From the NCBI GenBank assembly GCA_007115705.1, contig QXEO01002103.1:327113-391112 (forward strand): a stretch of DNA of 64,000 nucleotides. The letters run 5' to 3'. Of this stretch, positions 1 through 11,200 are shown piece by piece. The stretch is from Dactylis glomerata (Eukaryota; Streptophyta; Magnoliopsida; Poales; Poaceae). Within the stretch, counting starts at the first letter, position 1. Each line of letters opens with the position of its first letter. The position numbers were made by a program, and so were the translations under genes. Below the pieces are notes generated by a model. The model was not told where the DNA came from. It was given only the letters and a program-made list of their open reading frames with translations, and did not search any database.

Positions 1-570
1 TTCAGGCGCATACCTGGACAGGGCACAGAAGTCGTCCATGTATTCTTTCAGAGTTCTTCCACCCTGACGCAGACCACGGAATTCTTCCTTCTTCACAGTT
101 ATAGTGCCCGAGGATATGTGGGCGGTGCGAAAGCCTTCTCTGAATGTGTTCCAATCCAGATCATCTATTGGATGGGTAACCTGATATGTCTCCCACCACA
201 TTGCCGCGGGTCCTTCCAGTAAGTGAGCTGTGAAGCGCACCTTTTCAGCATCAGTGCACTCGCAGGTGGTCAGATCTTTGTTGACCGAACGCAGCCAGTC
301 ATCAGCTACTATTGGCTCCGTAGCAGATGAGAATTTGTTGGGTCTCAGCCTCAGAAACCTTGCCAATCTATCTACCTGGGGTGGGGGTGGCGGTGGTGGT
401 GGCGGAGGGTTATTATTGTTGTTATTGTTGTTTGCATTCGTCTGGAAGAACTGGGTCATCATTTGCATCAGTTGGGCCTGAGCTGTCACTAGTTGCTGAA
501 TTGCCGTATTGGTGTCATTGTTGTTGTTTCCATCGTTGTCATTGCTGTTTGGTGCACGTCGTGGCGGCAT
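1..570 (-). CDS. gag: gag N-terminal part of element E (truncated by window edge)
   Basis: An open frame of 190 codons starts at the ATG at 570 and runs to base 1 without a stop, so its end lies outside the window. Gag forms the virus-like particle in which the element's RNA is reverse transcribed. The first 55 residues are low complexity, rich in Asn, Gln and Met, followed by a run of eight Asn and nine Pro. From about residue 75 the sequence matches the retrotransposon gag family: an ADDWL motif, an MWWE motif with its tryptophan pair, a W-x2-F-x3-F segment and a KEYMDDF-like segment. The zinc knuckle expected further downstream is not reached. The long Asn and Pro runs come from simple repeats at 370-430. 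Confidence 0.85.
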   Translation of the reverse strand, partial: MPPRRAPNSNDNDGNNNNDTNTAIQQLVTAQAQLMQMMTQFFQTNANNNNNNNNPPPPPPPPPPQVDRLARFLRLRPNKFSSATEPIVADDWLRSVNKDLTTCECTDAEKVRFTAHLLEGPAAMWWETYQVTHPIDDLDWNTFREGFRTAHISSGTITVKKEEFRGLRQGGRTLKEYMDDFCALSRYAPE

Positions 571-846
571 CTGAGGTAAGGTATAGCATAGATAAGTATT
601 AGACAGATGTAGCTAAAGAAGTAAAGATCCTACCCATGCACAATACAACAAGCCAACCACAAACAATAAACAAGCATACAACCATTGATTTAAAAGCTTT
701 AAACTTTGAAGCGTATGATTTGACAAGTTTAGAAGTAAGTACTAAGAGTTCGATAAAGTAAACGATCGACGGTACTGTCATACCAACACGGTAAGACAAT
801 ACAAACGTGTTATCACCAATGATACAAAAATGATGATGGTGGTCAA

Positions 847-1791
847 CTAGCCTCTCTTAACCCTCTTGAGGCATGAGAGGGGTAGAGGGTCTCGACGTTC
901 TGTCTTCTTGAGTTCTCTTAGTGCCTTGGCTTCCCATTCCTCATAGGATAGACCATCACTAGAGGAATACACGAGTCTCTCCTCGGGATCCTCTTCTTCC
1001 TCGGATTCTTCTTCCTTCTTACTTGCTTCTAACTCTGCAAGCTTAATCTTTAGCTTCTCATTTTCAGACTTCAGCTCATTGTTAGCTTCCTCAATCTGCT
1101 TCTTCTCATCTCCCAATTTCTGCAAGTTGTCATACTGCAGCAGTAATGTCTTCTCCAGAAGATGAGACCAGATGTCATCTTGGAGAATTTTCCCGCCTAA
1201 CTGCAAGGGTCCTTCAACAATCTTGAGCGTGTTCTCCAGTTGGGTCTTCTTCTCATCCAACATTATGAGAGCTGATTCAGTCTCCATGATCTTCTTGGTG
1301 GTGAGATCCATGAGATCTCTGAACTGGTCCTGGTTGATAATTTGCTTCTTCAGCATGTCTTCCAGATTGACTGTGCAGCGCTCCCTCTCAGTGAGGTAGC
1401 CTCTCAGAAGGGAGTGGAACTCCTGGCCTCGACGATCCACAACATGTCCTCCAACAGATCGCTCTCCAATCATCCCATAAGCTGAGGGACGTGGGATGTG
1501 AGCTCTGTACTTGTGGCGGATGCGGGCAATGGCGCCCTGCATGGCAATCTCCACCGAATACCTCCAGTCCACATATGCTTCGGTGTACTCCATCGTGGAC
1601 TCTCCTTCTTCATCAAGTCTTCCTTGGATAGTAGTTTGGATTAACCACTTCTCCATACCATACTCCTTGTACTGCATCTTCCCACAGAAAACTGGTGGTG
1701 GTATCTGAAGCTGGGTGGCGAGGTCTAGTAGCACCTCCGAGAAAAGGTAATCTCCCTCACCAGCTACCACTCTCTCATCGTAGGTGTCCAT
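847..1791 (-). CDS. Extra 5' ORF of element E, coiled-coil protein of unknown function
   Basis: An intact 314-residue ORF lies between the primer site and gag, in the same sense as gag, with about 280 bases between it and the gag start. Residues 1-110 form a folded-looking region with repeated aromatic residues and an IAMQGAIARIRHKY segment. Residues about 135-257 are Leu/Glu/Lys-rich with heptad spacing, a probable coiled coil. An acidic stretch follows at about 258-271, and the C-terminus is basic. I recognise no catalytic motif or zinc finger. Element A has an ORF in the same place with the same order (N-terminal domain, coiled coil, acidic tail), so this is probably a real module of this lineage. 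Function is unknown; a role beside Gag is only a guess. Confidence 0.7.
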   Translation of the reverse strand: MDTYDERVVAGEGDYLFSEVLLDLATQLQIPPPVFCGKMQYKEYGMEKWLIQTTIQGRLDEEGESTMEYTEAYVDWRYSVEIAMQGAIARIRHKYRAHIPRPSAYGMIGERSVGGHVVDRRGQEFHSLLRGYLTERERCTVNLEDMLKKQIINQDQFRDLMDLTTKKIMETESALIMLDEKKTQLENTLKIVEGPLQLGGKILQDDIWSHLLEKTLLLQYDNLQKLGDEKKQIEEANNELKSENEKLKIKLAELEASKKEEESEEEEDPEERLVYSSSDGLSYEEWEAKALRELKKTERRDPLPLSCLKRVKRG

Positions 1792-1960
1792 CTACAACAT
1801 TTTGAAAAGAAGAGGGAACGATCAGAACAAGAAGAGAAATACAAGTAAGAATGAAATGGTCAAGATATTAAGATCATGATTATTAGTTTAGCATTTTTGA
1901 AATAAAACTTGGGTCCTAAGGTTTTTCCAATCCTAGGGTCTTGATCCTACAGGCAACACT

Positions 1961-1974
1961 ATGCTCTGATACCA
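1961..1974 (-). other. Primer binding site of element E (initiator tRNA-Met)
   Basis: On the minus strand the bases TGGTATCAGAGC start five bases inside the 5' LTR. This is the usual plant primer site complementary to the 3' end of initiator tRNA-Met, where minus-strand DNA synthesis begins. It fixes the LTR boundary at 1980. Confidence 0.9.
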
Positions 1975-1979
1975 TTTTG

Positions 1980-4900
1980 TGACGCCCCACCTTTGGATTA
2001 AGGCGGAACACCTGTGATATGTGCTATTCCCTGGATCAATGATAGCACCACAGAACAAAATATAGTATTCATCACATAGTATCGAGATTACACGCAGATC
2101 CAGATACATAAGTCTCACGATTATTACAAGTCTTTGGTCACATGGACCGACAGGGGGTAAACAGAGTTCAACTTAAGCACAACGGAATTATAATAGTAGC
2201 GAGCCTCCATCTTCAGCATGCGCCACAGGCAGTCATGTTGGTATGTAGACTCGAGATCCTAACACTTCACTCCTCATCGGAAGAACCTGCACATTTGATT
2301 ATGCAGCCCCAAGTATGGGGGTCAGTACAATGATGTACTGGCAATTGACACATATTTGGTGGCTATTGTGAAAGATCTAGCTACATGCTATTTGGCTGGT
2401 GGATCTCTGGGCTAGATTTGCATTAAGCCAATTTTGTCCTATTTTAAGTCAAGATTTAAATCAAAGATTTTATTTTGAAGGGTTGAAATAACCCCCAAAT
2501 ATTACATAGTTGCAAGTTATGTAGCACTGGGCGCAATTCAACAAAGTTGGAACCTCAGGCACCACCACCCCTCGGAGTGTATGGTCCTTAGTTCTGGCCT
2601 AAGGTTTCTAGACAAAATTTTAATAATTTAGAATCGGTGATGAGATTATTCCGTACATTCCATGTCTAGAGACTCAATTGTCCATAACCGAGGACACGGC
2701 TAATCGATTAGTTTTGACACCTTGCAAGGGTTGTGCACTTTCACCTTACGATTCATTTTATGCCCATACATAAAATGAAACGAGACCTTTTAGAAGGAGA
2801 GAACAACTAACTTGGCAAGCACCGCTCCCAACCTATAATTTGACTACCACCACTTCTTGCCGACAAGTTGCACTCCCACATTCTAATCAGTCAAGACAGA
2901 GCCCATAATGTCATAAGGCTGCACTGGAAGTACACTAAGCACGGAAGACATAGCCATCTCTTTGTTCCTGGGTGGCCAACCACAAGTGTACGCCCATGCA
3001 GCAACTACACAAAGTGTAGCCCCAGGTCGCCACTCAACATCACCTCCATAATCAAACCAATCCACCCAGGTGTTTCATTTTAGTTGAAGTTCTTAATTTG
3101 TTCACAAAACACTTTTCAAGTGGTCTTAGCATGGCATCAAAAACTTTCAAAGTATTTAGCATCCTAACAGGTGGGGTTTGAGGGATTGCTACACACTACT
3201 AGGATCTAAGCATTTGATAAAACAGTTGAGTAAAACACCTATCATGCATACTACAAGAGGTGAATATACTAATGCATAAGTAAAATGGGTGAGGGACATG
3301 TGTGTCACTTGCCTTGGTAGCAGCTTGCACACTCACAACAGTTACAATAGTAGCCTTGCTCCTCTTCACAATCTATTCAATCCAAACAATCAAGCAATCA
3401 ATATTCTATTTCTAATGACAATCATAGACATGTATGCATGTGTGCATGTATGCAAATGACATTTTAATTTCACACACTATGTGAGTGTGTGAAAAGGTTG
3501 TAAGGGTGGAACAAGAGGCTTTTGAAAACAAGTGTGATGTTAGAAAGGATTTTAATAATTAAATAACAAGGTATTAACAAAAGGGGTATTTGATGCATCA
3601 GGATAGTACTTTAGAAAATTTAGTTCTGGTTGGTACTGTCCTGCAAAAATAATTCTGAGCTACCATTGGTTGGGTGACAGTAACTTGAAGCTACTGCAAG
3701 TGGTTTCACTCAAAAATAGTTTTTAGAAATCAATTGGTAAAGAAAAAGGTGATTTGAACATTTTTAACAGTAGCAAGTTTGTGCACGTCTTAACTTTGAA
3801 AACTTTTGCTTCTGGTGTGTTCTAAATGTTCCAAGGATTCCATAGACTACAAATTTGTAGCATTTGGACTCACAGAACAAAAGTTACGAATTTATTTTGA
3901 ATCCAAGGGCTTGATTCAGATCTGTCAATGGATTCAAAATGAACCCATAAAATAACAGGTTTTATTGAATCATTGGATTCTACACATCCTAAGGATTCCA
4001 ACGGTATATTATTTGTTATTTTTGGACCTACAGATTAAAAGTTATGATTTTTCAAAGATTTGGATCAAATCTGATTCGAAAAACCTATTTGAATTCTATT
4101 CTGATTCAGATAGGGCCACGTGGCGTTACGGTATTCGCTGGTACCGCTTCGTTCGGATTAGGAACTGAGGCCGTTGGATTTAAGTGGATATGGACGCACG
4201 AGATCATCCAGTACCGATTCGATAAGTGATTCTATTAGGATCGTTAGATCGAGATCTGACGGTCACTGAGAGAGGGAGAGAGGTCTCACCGGGCTAGCTA
4301 GGGTTCCGACGAGGAATCCGGCGAGGGCGTGCAGAGGTCGACCTCCGGCGAGGCTCTGGTGGTCCAAATCGACGTGGGATCTGCAGACGACGTACGGAGG
4401 AGGACGGTGATCTCGTTTGTTTGGTCGTCGTCGACGATTGCTTCCTGCTGCGAGGTGTAGGCGCGGCTGGAGCGGCTTCGGGCGACGATGTGCTTCGGGT
4501 GAGCTCCGGGGAGCTTGATTGGCTGCAGAACAAGGCACGAAAAGGTGTCAGGGGGATGCGTCAAGTCGAGGGGAGATGTCTGGAAGAATAAGGGGCGCTC
4601 GAGGTCACCGGCGGCAGCGAATTCAGCCGGAGGAGCCTGCAGTAATGGCGGACTCCGGCGAGCAATTCGAGCAGCCCTGCGGCGTCTTTTCAGAGGGGAA
4701 AGGGAGGAGCGAGAGGGGGAGTGCGGGGGCTTTATAGGGGCAGGCATTGGTGGCCAGTTATGGCGCGAGTAACGCCGGGGAGTAACGCCGGCGAGCGTTA
4801 CTGGGAGGGAGAGAGAGGGGAGTGATGACGGGGGTGATGACAGGTGGGTCCGGGCTGTCGGAGAGCGAGAGAGAGGGGGGAGTTGGGTCGGTTCGGGGTA

Positions 4901-5448
4901 GGTTGGGCCGGCTGGTCTCCCGGGGTCGGCCCAGTTGGGCTTCAGGCCTCTTCTTTAGTTATTTTTTTTCTCCTGCTTTCCTTTTCTTTATTTCTGAATT
5001 TCTGTTTTGAGTTTTGAAAGAGTTCTTCTACTCAAATTTGAATAAATTTAAAACTGACCACTTATGGTCCTTAGGAGGTGTGTTCAGAAACTATAAACCA
5101 GAGGTTTTGTAATTAAGATGGAAGAAGAAATAATTTATGAGAAATTTGAATAAGAACTTTAAATTATAGAATCCAAATAATTAGGGAGTTAAGATTATTC
5201 TCTTCCCACTATTTGGTTTTTCAAGAGGAAATTACTAAAGGGAAAATATAGGATAGCTCCATAACAATGGAGTTCATTTCAAAATACTTTCTTTCTGAGA
5301 ACCTTTTGTATCTAAAATTTGAGGAAAAAGGGGCATTGAACAAAATTCTTTGAAGGATAAGGTTCAAAACTTTGGAAAAGACTTTGGTATGCAAAATGCC
5401 ATGAATGCATGATGAAATTTTAAATCTTGAAAAATCTGGGTCGTGACA
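1980..5448 (-). repeat. 5' LTR of element E (about 3.5 kb)
   Basis: Read on the minus strand, the LTR starts TGTCACGACC at 5448 and ends with ...GGCGTCA at 1980, directly before the primer site. Only one copy is in the window, so the ends rest on the TG/CA termini and the primer site. The stretch 4260-4950 is GC-rich and contains a TATA-like box; the rest is AT-rich. Short frames inside it look like chance openings, and I see no gene. An 11-bp inverted repeat (TTTCACACACT, 5-base loop) lies at about 3468-3494. Confidence 0.8.
4730..4736 (-). promoter_or_regulatory. Candidate TATA box in the E LTR
   Basis: On the minus strand TATAAAG lies within GC-rich sequence, the usual setting of an LTR core promoter. 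Transcription would start near 4700 and run toward gag. The matching place in the A LTRs holds a weaker ATAAAAA (about 11505 and 30393-30400). No direct evidence of use. Confidence 0.45.
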
Positions 5449-6400
5449 TAAGGAGACTGGCTATAAGCAATTTTCTACTAGTGATACTTCTATTCGTGCT
5501 TTCTTTGGTATTGTTGCTATGCATGATCTTGAGCTTGAGCAGCTAGATGTTAAGACTGCTTTTCTGCATGGCGAGTTGGAGGAGGAGATATACATGGACC
5601 AGTCTGAAGGTTTCGTTGTACCTCGTAAGAAGGATCTTGTTTGCAAGTTGAAGAGGTCCCTTTATGGTCTGAAACAGTCGCCATGACAATGGTATAAAAG
5701 GTTTGATTATTTTATGCTAGCAAATGGTTTTAAGAGGTCTCAGTATGATAGCTGTGTGTACATCAAGTTTGTTAATGGATCACCTATTTATTTGCTGCTA
5801 TATGTTGATGATATGTTGATTGCTGCCAAGAGCATGAAAGAGATCACTACTTTAAAGGCTCAATTAAGTAGTGAGTTTGAGATTAAGGATCTTGGTCCTG
5901 CTAAGAAAATACTAGGCATGGAAATTAAGAGGGACAGATAGTCTAGTTTGCTATTTCCTAGTCAAGAAAAATACATTGAGAAAGTCCTTCATCGTTTTAA
6001 TATGCATGATGCAAAGTTTGTTAGTACACCTATTGCTTCTCACTTCAAGTTGTCAGCATTGCAATGTCCTACTTCTGAAGATGATATTGAGTACATGTCA
6101 CGAGTTCCTTATTCTAGTGCTGTTGGTTCTTTGATGTATGCCATGGTTTGTTCTCGGCCTGATTTATCACATACTATGAGTTTGGTCAGTTGATATATGG
6201 CTAATCCTGGCAAAGAGCATTGGAATGTTGTTCAGTGGATTTTCAGGTACCTTCGTGGCACATCTAAAGCTTGCTTGAAGTTTGGCAGGACTGGTGGGGG
6301 ACTCGTAGGCTATGTGGATTCAGATTATGCTGCCGACTTGGATAAGAGGAGGTCCCTCACAGGTTATGTGTTTAGTATTGGTGGATGTGCTGTTAGCTGG
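5449..6400 (+). pseudogene. pol: Element D: Ty1/copia reverse transcriptase and start of RNase H, broken
   Basis: A single reading frame from 5450 to the end encodes a copia-type reverse transcriptase: a DVKTAFLHG segment, an LYGLKQSP segment, the catalytic YVDDM motif (5801-5815), a KILGMEI segment, a VGSLMYAM segment and the start of RNase H (GYVDSDYA). Three in-frame stops break it: TGA at 5684-5686, TAG at 5939-5941 and TGA at 6191-6193. The copy is cut on the left by element E and on the right by element C, which landed after a Ser-Trp codon pair at 6395-6400. The frame resumes at 63823. Closeness to the BARE/Angela group is my impression from the motifs. It is the oldest layer in the window. 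Confidence 0.9.
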
Positions 6401-7819
6401 TGATGTCTACACACGCGTCTGTTCTTGTAGACAGTGTTGGGCCTCCAAGTGCAGAGGTTTGTAGAATAGCAGCGAGTTTCCCTTAAGTGGATCACCCAAG
6501 GTTTATCGAACTCAGGGAGGAAGAGGTCAAAGCTATCCCTCTCAAGCAACCCTGCAATTACGATACAGAAAGTCTCTTGTGTCCCCAACACACCCAATAC
6601 ACTTGTCAGATGTATAGGTGCACTAGTTCGGTGAAGAGATAGTGAAATACAAGTAGTAGTGATGATTATGAGTAGTAAACATAATCTGAAATAAGTATCG
6701 CTGCAAGCAAACATGTAACAAAACTGAAAGGAAATGGTGTGCAAAGCTTGGAAACAAGGCCTAGGGATCATACTTTCACTAGTGGACACACTCTCAACAA
6801 ATATAACATAATTGAACCAATAGATACTATCATCAATATGCAACTCAAAACAATTCTCCAATGGAAAACAAACACTAATCATGCGTAGGGCTACGAAGCA
6901 CTCCTCAAAGTCTGTATGTACCCAAACTAGATTGTCCCACACTATCACCGTGAATGCACTAGATGGTTCCAACAAACACCAGCAATTCATAGAGACATTA
7001 ACCAAAAAGATACACATGATGCAGACACTAGTCACCTTCACACCATGGAGATTACAATAATAAAGCACGGGAGTAGCATAATATCTGAATAATAACATCT
7101 ACCAATTCAACTAGATACAAAGCTCACAATCACATAAAGATCACATCATGGGAGAGAGAGGTGAACCACATAGCTACCGGTAGACCCCTCAGCCCCGGGG
7201 GAGAACTACTCCCTCCTCATCATAGGAGATAGCAAGGTTGATGGAGATGGCGGTGAGGTCGATGGAGATGGCGGAGATGATGATGGAGACCGATGGAGAT
7301 GGCTCCGGGGGCACTTCCCCGTCCCGGCAGGGTGCCAGAACAGAGACTTCTGTCCCCCGAAATTCGTCGGTGGCGATGGCGGAGCTGCGGAACTGTTCTG
7401 GGAAAAACGCCGATTGTTTTAGGGTTTTCCGTCGGGAGGTTTCTTATAGGCGAAGGGGCGTCGTCAGGAGGCGACCAGGGGGCCCTCACCATAGGTGGGC
7501 GCGGCCAGGGCCTGAGCCACGCCCCCTCATGGTGTGGGCAGCCTCTGGCCCCCCTCCGGCTCTCGTTCGGTCTTCGGTCCTCTTCCGGGAAAAATAGGAG
7601 TTCTGGAACTTGTTTCGTCCAATTCCGAGAATATTTCCTGTGTAGCTTTTCTGAAACACAAAAATGGCAGAACACAAGGAACTGGCACTATGGCATCTTG
7701 TCAATAGGTTAGTTCCGGAAATCGCATAAAAGTGCCGCGAAGTGTAACGAAACACAAGGCAAATGGTGTAAAAACAAGCATGGAGCATAAAAAATTATAG
7801 ATATGTTTGAGACGTATCA
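6401..7819 (-). repeat. 3' LTR of element C
   Basis: This 1419-base repeat matches 62394-63817 with scattered substitutions and a few small indels; for example the right copy holds about 17 extra bases near 63040-63056. On the minus strand it begins TGATACGTCTC at 7819 and ends ...AGACATCA at 6401. The first 20 bases form the terminal inverted repeat also seen in B, F and H. It contains the hairpin/TATA module at 7442-7539. Long frames across it are not conserved as genes. Confidence 0.92.
7442..7539 (-). promoter_or_regulatory. LTR core promoter with upstream hairpin (C, 3' LTR)
   Basis: On the minus strand a GC-rich hairpin (7539-7482) precedes TATAAGA (7448-7442) by about 33 bases. The arms pair through CACCAT/ATGGTG and GGGCG/CGCCC. 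In this copy the inner arm is imperfect (GCGCGGCC facing GAGCCACGC). Confidence 0.55.
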
Positions 7820-7840
7820 GCATCCCCAAGCTTAACTCCT
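7820..7840 (-). other. Polypurine tract of element C
   Basis: On the minus strand AGGAGTTAAGCTTGGGGATG directly precedes the 3' LTR. This is the plus-strand primer site of the element and is shared with B, F and H. A small stem-loop (CTCG/CGAG) lies just upstream at about 7843-7854. The C 3' untranslated region follows on the right to 8247, where A is inserted. Confidence 0.8.
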
Positions 7841-8252
7841 GCTCGTCCTCGAGTAGATAAGTGATAACAAAAGAATAATTTTTGAGGTGACATGCACCTA
7901 CACAATCTTGACCATATATGTAAGCGTTGTGCGCTGGGATCAAAAGAACTTAAAACATGGGCATGGAAGATATAATCTTGATAGAAGAAACTTAGCAACC
8001 ATGTTATAACATGAAAAAGAACATAAACAAAAGATCATGAAAATGAAACAATGAAAGTCAAACGTGTGTTCAAGTCATATGGAAAAACATACAAATGGTT
8101 TTCAGCTTGTCCTTCAAGAGAGAGCAAAACATAAATGCATAGGACACCTTCAAGTTTAAGAGGGCCACTAGATACAAGTAATTTGAGAACAAGTGAAACC
8201 AACATCATGAATCAATCAATGAAAACTTTGGGACAATGCACATTATACTCAG

Positions 8253-11200
8253 TGTGGGGACCCCGGTTTACCATCCGGAATTCCCGTTATGCATACAATT
8301 CATGATCCCAGGAAGACCGTCATGAATCCACATAACAGAGTTGGCATTGCAGAGTACAACATCCATTACATAAAAAAGTCGTTAAGTCTTACATGGCCAC
8401 TTGGCCGAATTCAAATGCCTTGCAGGGCAAGTTCACTAAACATAGCAGCGGAACACATAGATAGCGTCGGTAGCCCGGTTCATGCCTCTACCCTACAGGC
8501 GTCTGACCGGGAAACGATCCTAGTTCGCACCGGCGTTGTCGTAGTCTCCATCGTCCTCCTCATAGTCATCATCATAGTCTGGCCAAGTTAATAGCCAGGG
8601 ACAAAGCCGTGAGTACATTTTGGAATTGTACTCGCAAACCATCTAAGAGAAGATAATCACATGCTATTTGGCTATAGCAAGGTTGGCTTGGTTGAAGGCA
8701 GCTTAATCCTAGAATGTTTCTCTTGTCGATATAGCATGTTCTACGACATTTCGATATCCTTATTAAAGAAGATACTTGCAAGAGAAGTCTTTGCAAAAGC
8801 TCTAGGAAAGGGGGAAACTCCTTGATGATTGCCTAAGGCAACCATGGTCAATCAGATATGACCATTCTTCTATACCTTGGTAGTACCCTTCGAGTACCCC
8901 GATCCATTCCCGTGCCACGGCAGTACCCTCCCAGTACTTCGTCTGGCACAAACTCCATTTTTCCAAGAATCATTTTGTAAAACCCAAAAACTCGACAAAG
9001 GTTAAGTATGGCCATTCCAACCGTCCATGACCGAGGACACGGCTATTCGAATAGATTACACTCTGCAGAGGTTGTACACTTTACCCACACCATCCGATAA
9101 ATCCGCCGGGATACCACCACGGACCGTCATACACAAGTATGCGGGGTTCAGATAATCGATCATGGCCTTCCATCCATCCACCTTAGTACGGGTGCCTTCC
9201 CTGTGGAGTATACATCCCCGGCCAACCCTGGCCGTCTACCTCCGTCGAGAGTAGTTCCAGTGCCACGGCGGGAGAAACCCAAGTATCTTCCGGGCGGGTA
9301 GCCTATTGGCAGGCCCGCTATGTTGTTGCCCACCACTTGCAACAACCCGGATTCTGGGGTCCTATAGACCCTTATATAGTACGAGGCTCCCCGCACTAAA
9401 ATGGATAAACTTCAAACTAAGCCCCGTCCCATTCCAGGGTAATGTGGTTGTACAGGGGTAATTGGTTTGGCGAACACTCATACACAATGCCCTTTTTCAG
9501 AAAAACCACCAACTCCTTCATCTCCCATTGTCCACTCCTTGCTTATGAAACCATTTTAAAACATCTCAATGAAGTAGCAACTACTCCAAGGTTTTCGAAA
9601 CCATTTTCGAAATACTTCCCGAGAGTAAACCCAATTTCCTAGAGTTTTGGCTCCACTACAAGTTTTCCAAAGACAATGATGCTAGCCATCAAGTCTCTAA
9701 TAGAAGAGGTGTTGCATAGGTCACAATAGGTGTCATCTCAACGGATGATATCAAGTTGACTTGTGGAGCTAAGTCACCAACTATTGCTACCTAGGGATTA
9801 GTAGCAATATAGAGTATAATGCATCAATAAGAGAGTAGGAGTAAGCAATGCATAGAGTAATAATAGGATTCAGATATGCATCAAGTAGATGGCTTGCCTT
9901 GGTTGGCTTGTCCCTGGTCTCCTTCCTCCTGATATTCAAAGACCTCTCCTTCCTCCGCACACTCGTCGTTCGAATCTATCGCCGGAGAAAGGACAACAAC
10001 ACACAATGAGCACACATGCATACAAGATTCACACTCAATCATGCAACACACTACTCAACATTGAGTATCAGAAGCAAACAAGTTTAGATATCTAAACCAA
10101 CAATATTCTCACAAGAAAACATTATTCATATTGAGACAAATCAATTTCTATTAGCAACTAAATCCTATTCTCAAAGAAACAAGTTGCAGGCATCCACATG
10201 CATCAAGATATAGCATCCAGCATATATTTAGGCAACTAACAATATTACAGAACCAACAAAGTTGGAATTAGGTCAAAAGAGTAAATGGTTAATTTATCAA
10301 GAATTTCCTATTCCCAATATCACTATACAAGCATTTTAATTCCACAAAACTTTCTGTAAACCCTAAAATTCTACCAGAGACCAATTTAGAAAGCTACAGT
10401 AATATAGAACACACCAGAGGTGGAATCACCTGAAAATATTAATCCTACTGCCCACAATAAATTAATCAAGACAAATCCTCAATACCACTCAATTAATTAC
10501 TACAGGAGAAAAAATACTTCTAAAATAGTAAATCCACTTCCTACAGCTTCACATAGTAACAGGGCATCTATGAAAATTGGAATCAACCATTTTCATCACA
10601 CACAATTTCAGATTTGGATTTATGAAGATAAAACCCTAGATCTACAACAAATAATGCACAGATAATTTTGAATGCCCTAAAAATCAAACAAGCAGTACAT
10701 TCAGGTAGTCAATAACACTAGGAGCACATAGAAATTTGAATCACCATTTTTGGACTCACAGAATTATTTCTATGCATTTTTGAATCAAACAGGAGATTTC
10801 AAATGAATTAGCAGTTTTTGAAAAAAAAACAGAAAACGGGCCAGATCCGCGGGGCTAGGCTGGATCTGAGCTGGGCCAGCCCGTTTCGGGGGAAAGCACG
10901 CGGGAGAGGCGATTCAAATGGCTAACGCGCAGGCCCCAGCTGTCAGCGGCACGCGCTTAGCGAATCGGTATCGGACGTCGTGGCCCGTCCGATTAGACCA
11001 GAGATCGACGGTGGAGGGCCGTCGTCTCCCTCGCGTCGGGGCTGGGGGAAACCCTAGCCCTAGCTACTGGAAGTTCGAGGGCGAGGCTCACCTAGGGGCG
11101 TCGAGGGTGACTGGGCAACTGCAGGGCAGCGGCGGTCCTTCTGAATCTCCTCCGCGTCCGGTTCCTGCAAGAAGAGGGGCTCGAGGTGGTGTGTGCGGCC

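Larger units (their letters stand above)
1..5448 (-). mobile_element. Element E: Ty3/gypsy chromovirus-like LTR retrotransposon, 5' part only
   Basis: Read on the minus strand, the order is 5' LTR (5448-1980), a tRNA-Met primer site, a coiled-coil ORF (1791-847) and gag (570 onward), which runs off the left edge. The LTR has TG...CA ends. Its right end at 5448 abuts copia reverse-transcriptase sequence from element D, so E was probably inserted into D. The second LTR and the target duplication lie outside the window. The layout matches element A: very long LTR, tRNA-Met primer, extra 5' ORF, then gag. Assignment to the Tekay/Del-like chromoviruses is inferred from that similarity, because no pol is visible here. 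Confidence 0.85.

Noticed and set aside
230..602. Plus-strand ORFs with Gly, Leu and Cys runs
   Set aside because: Antisense of E gag; the runs are the complement of its Asn and Pro codon repeats.
3468..3494. 11-bp inverted repeat in the E LTR as a possible MITE or terminator
   Set aside because: Too short, no target duplication, and adjacent to simple CATG/TGTG repeats.
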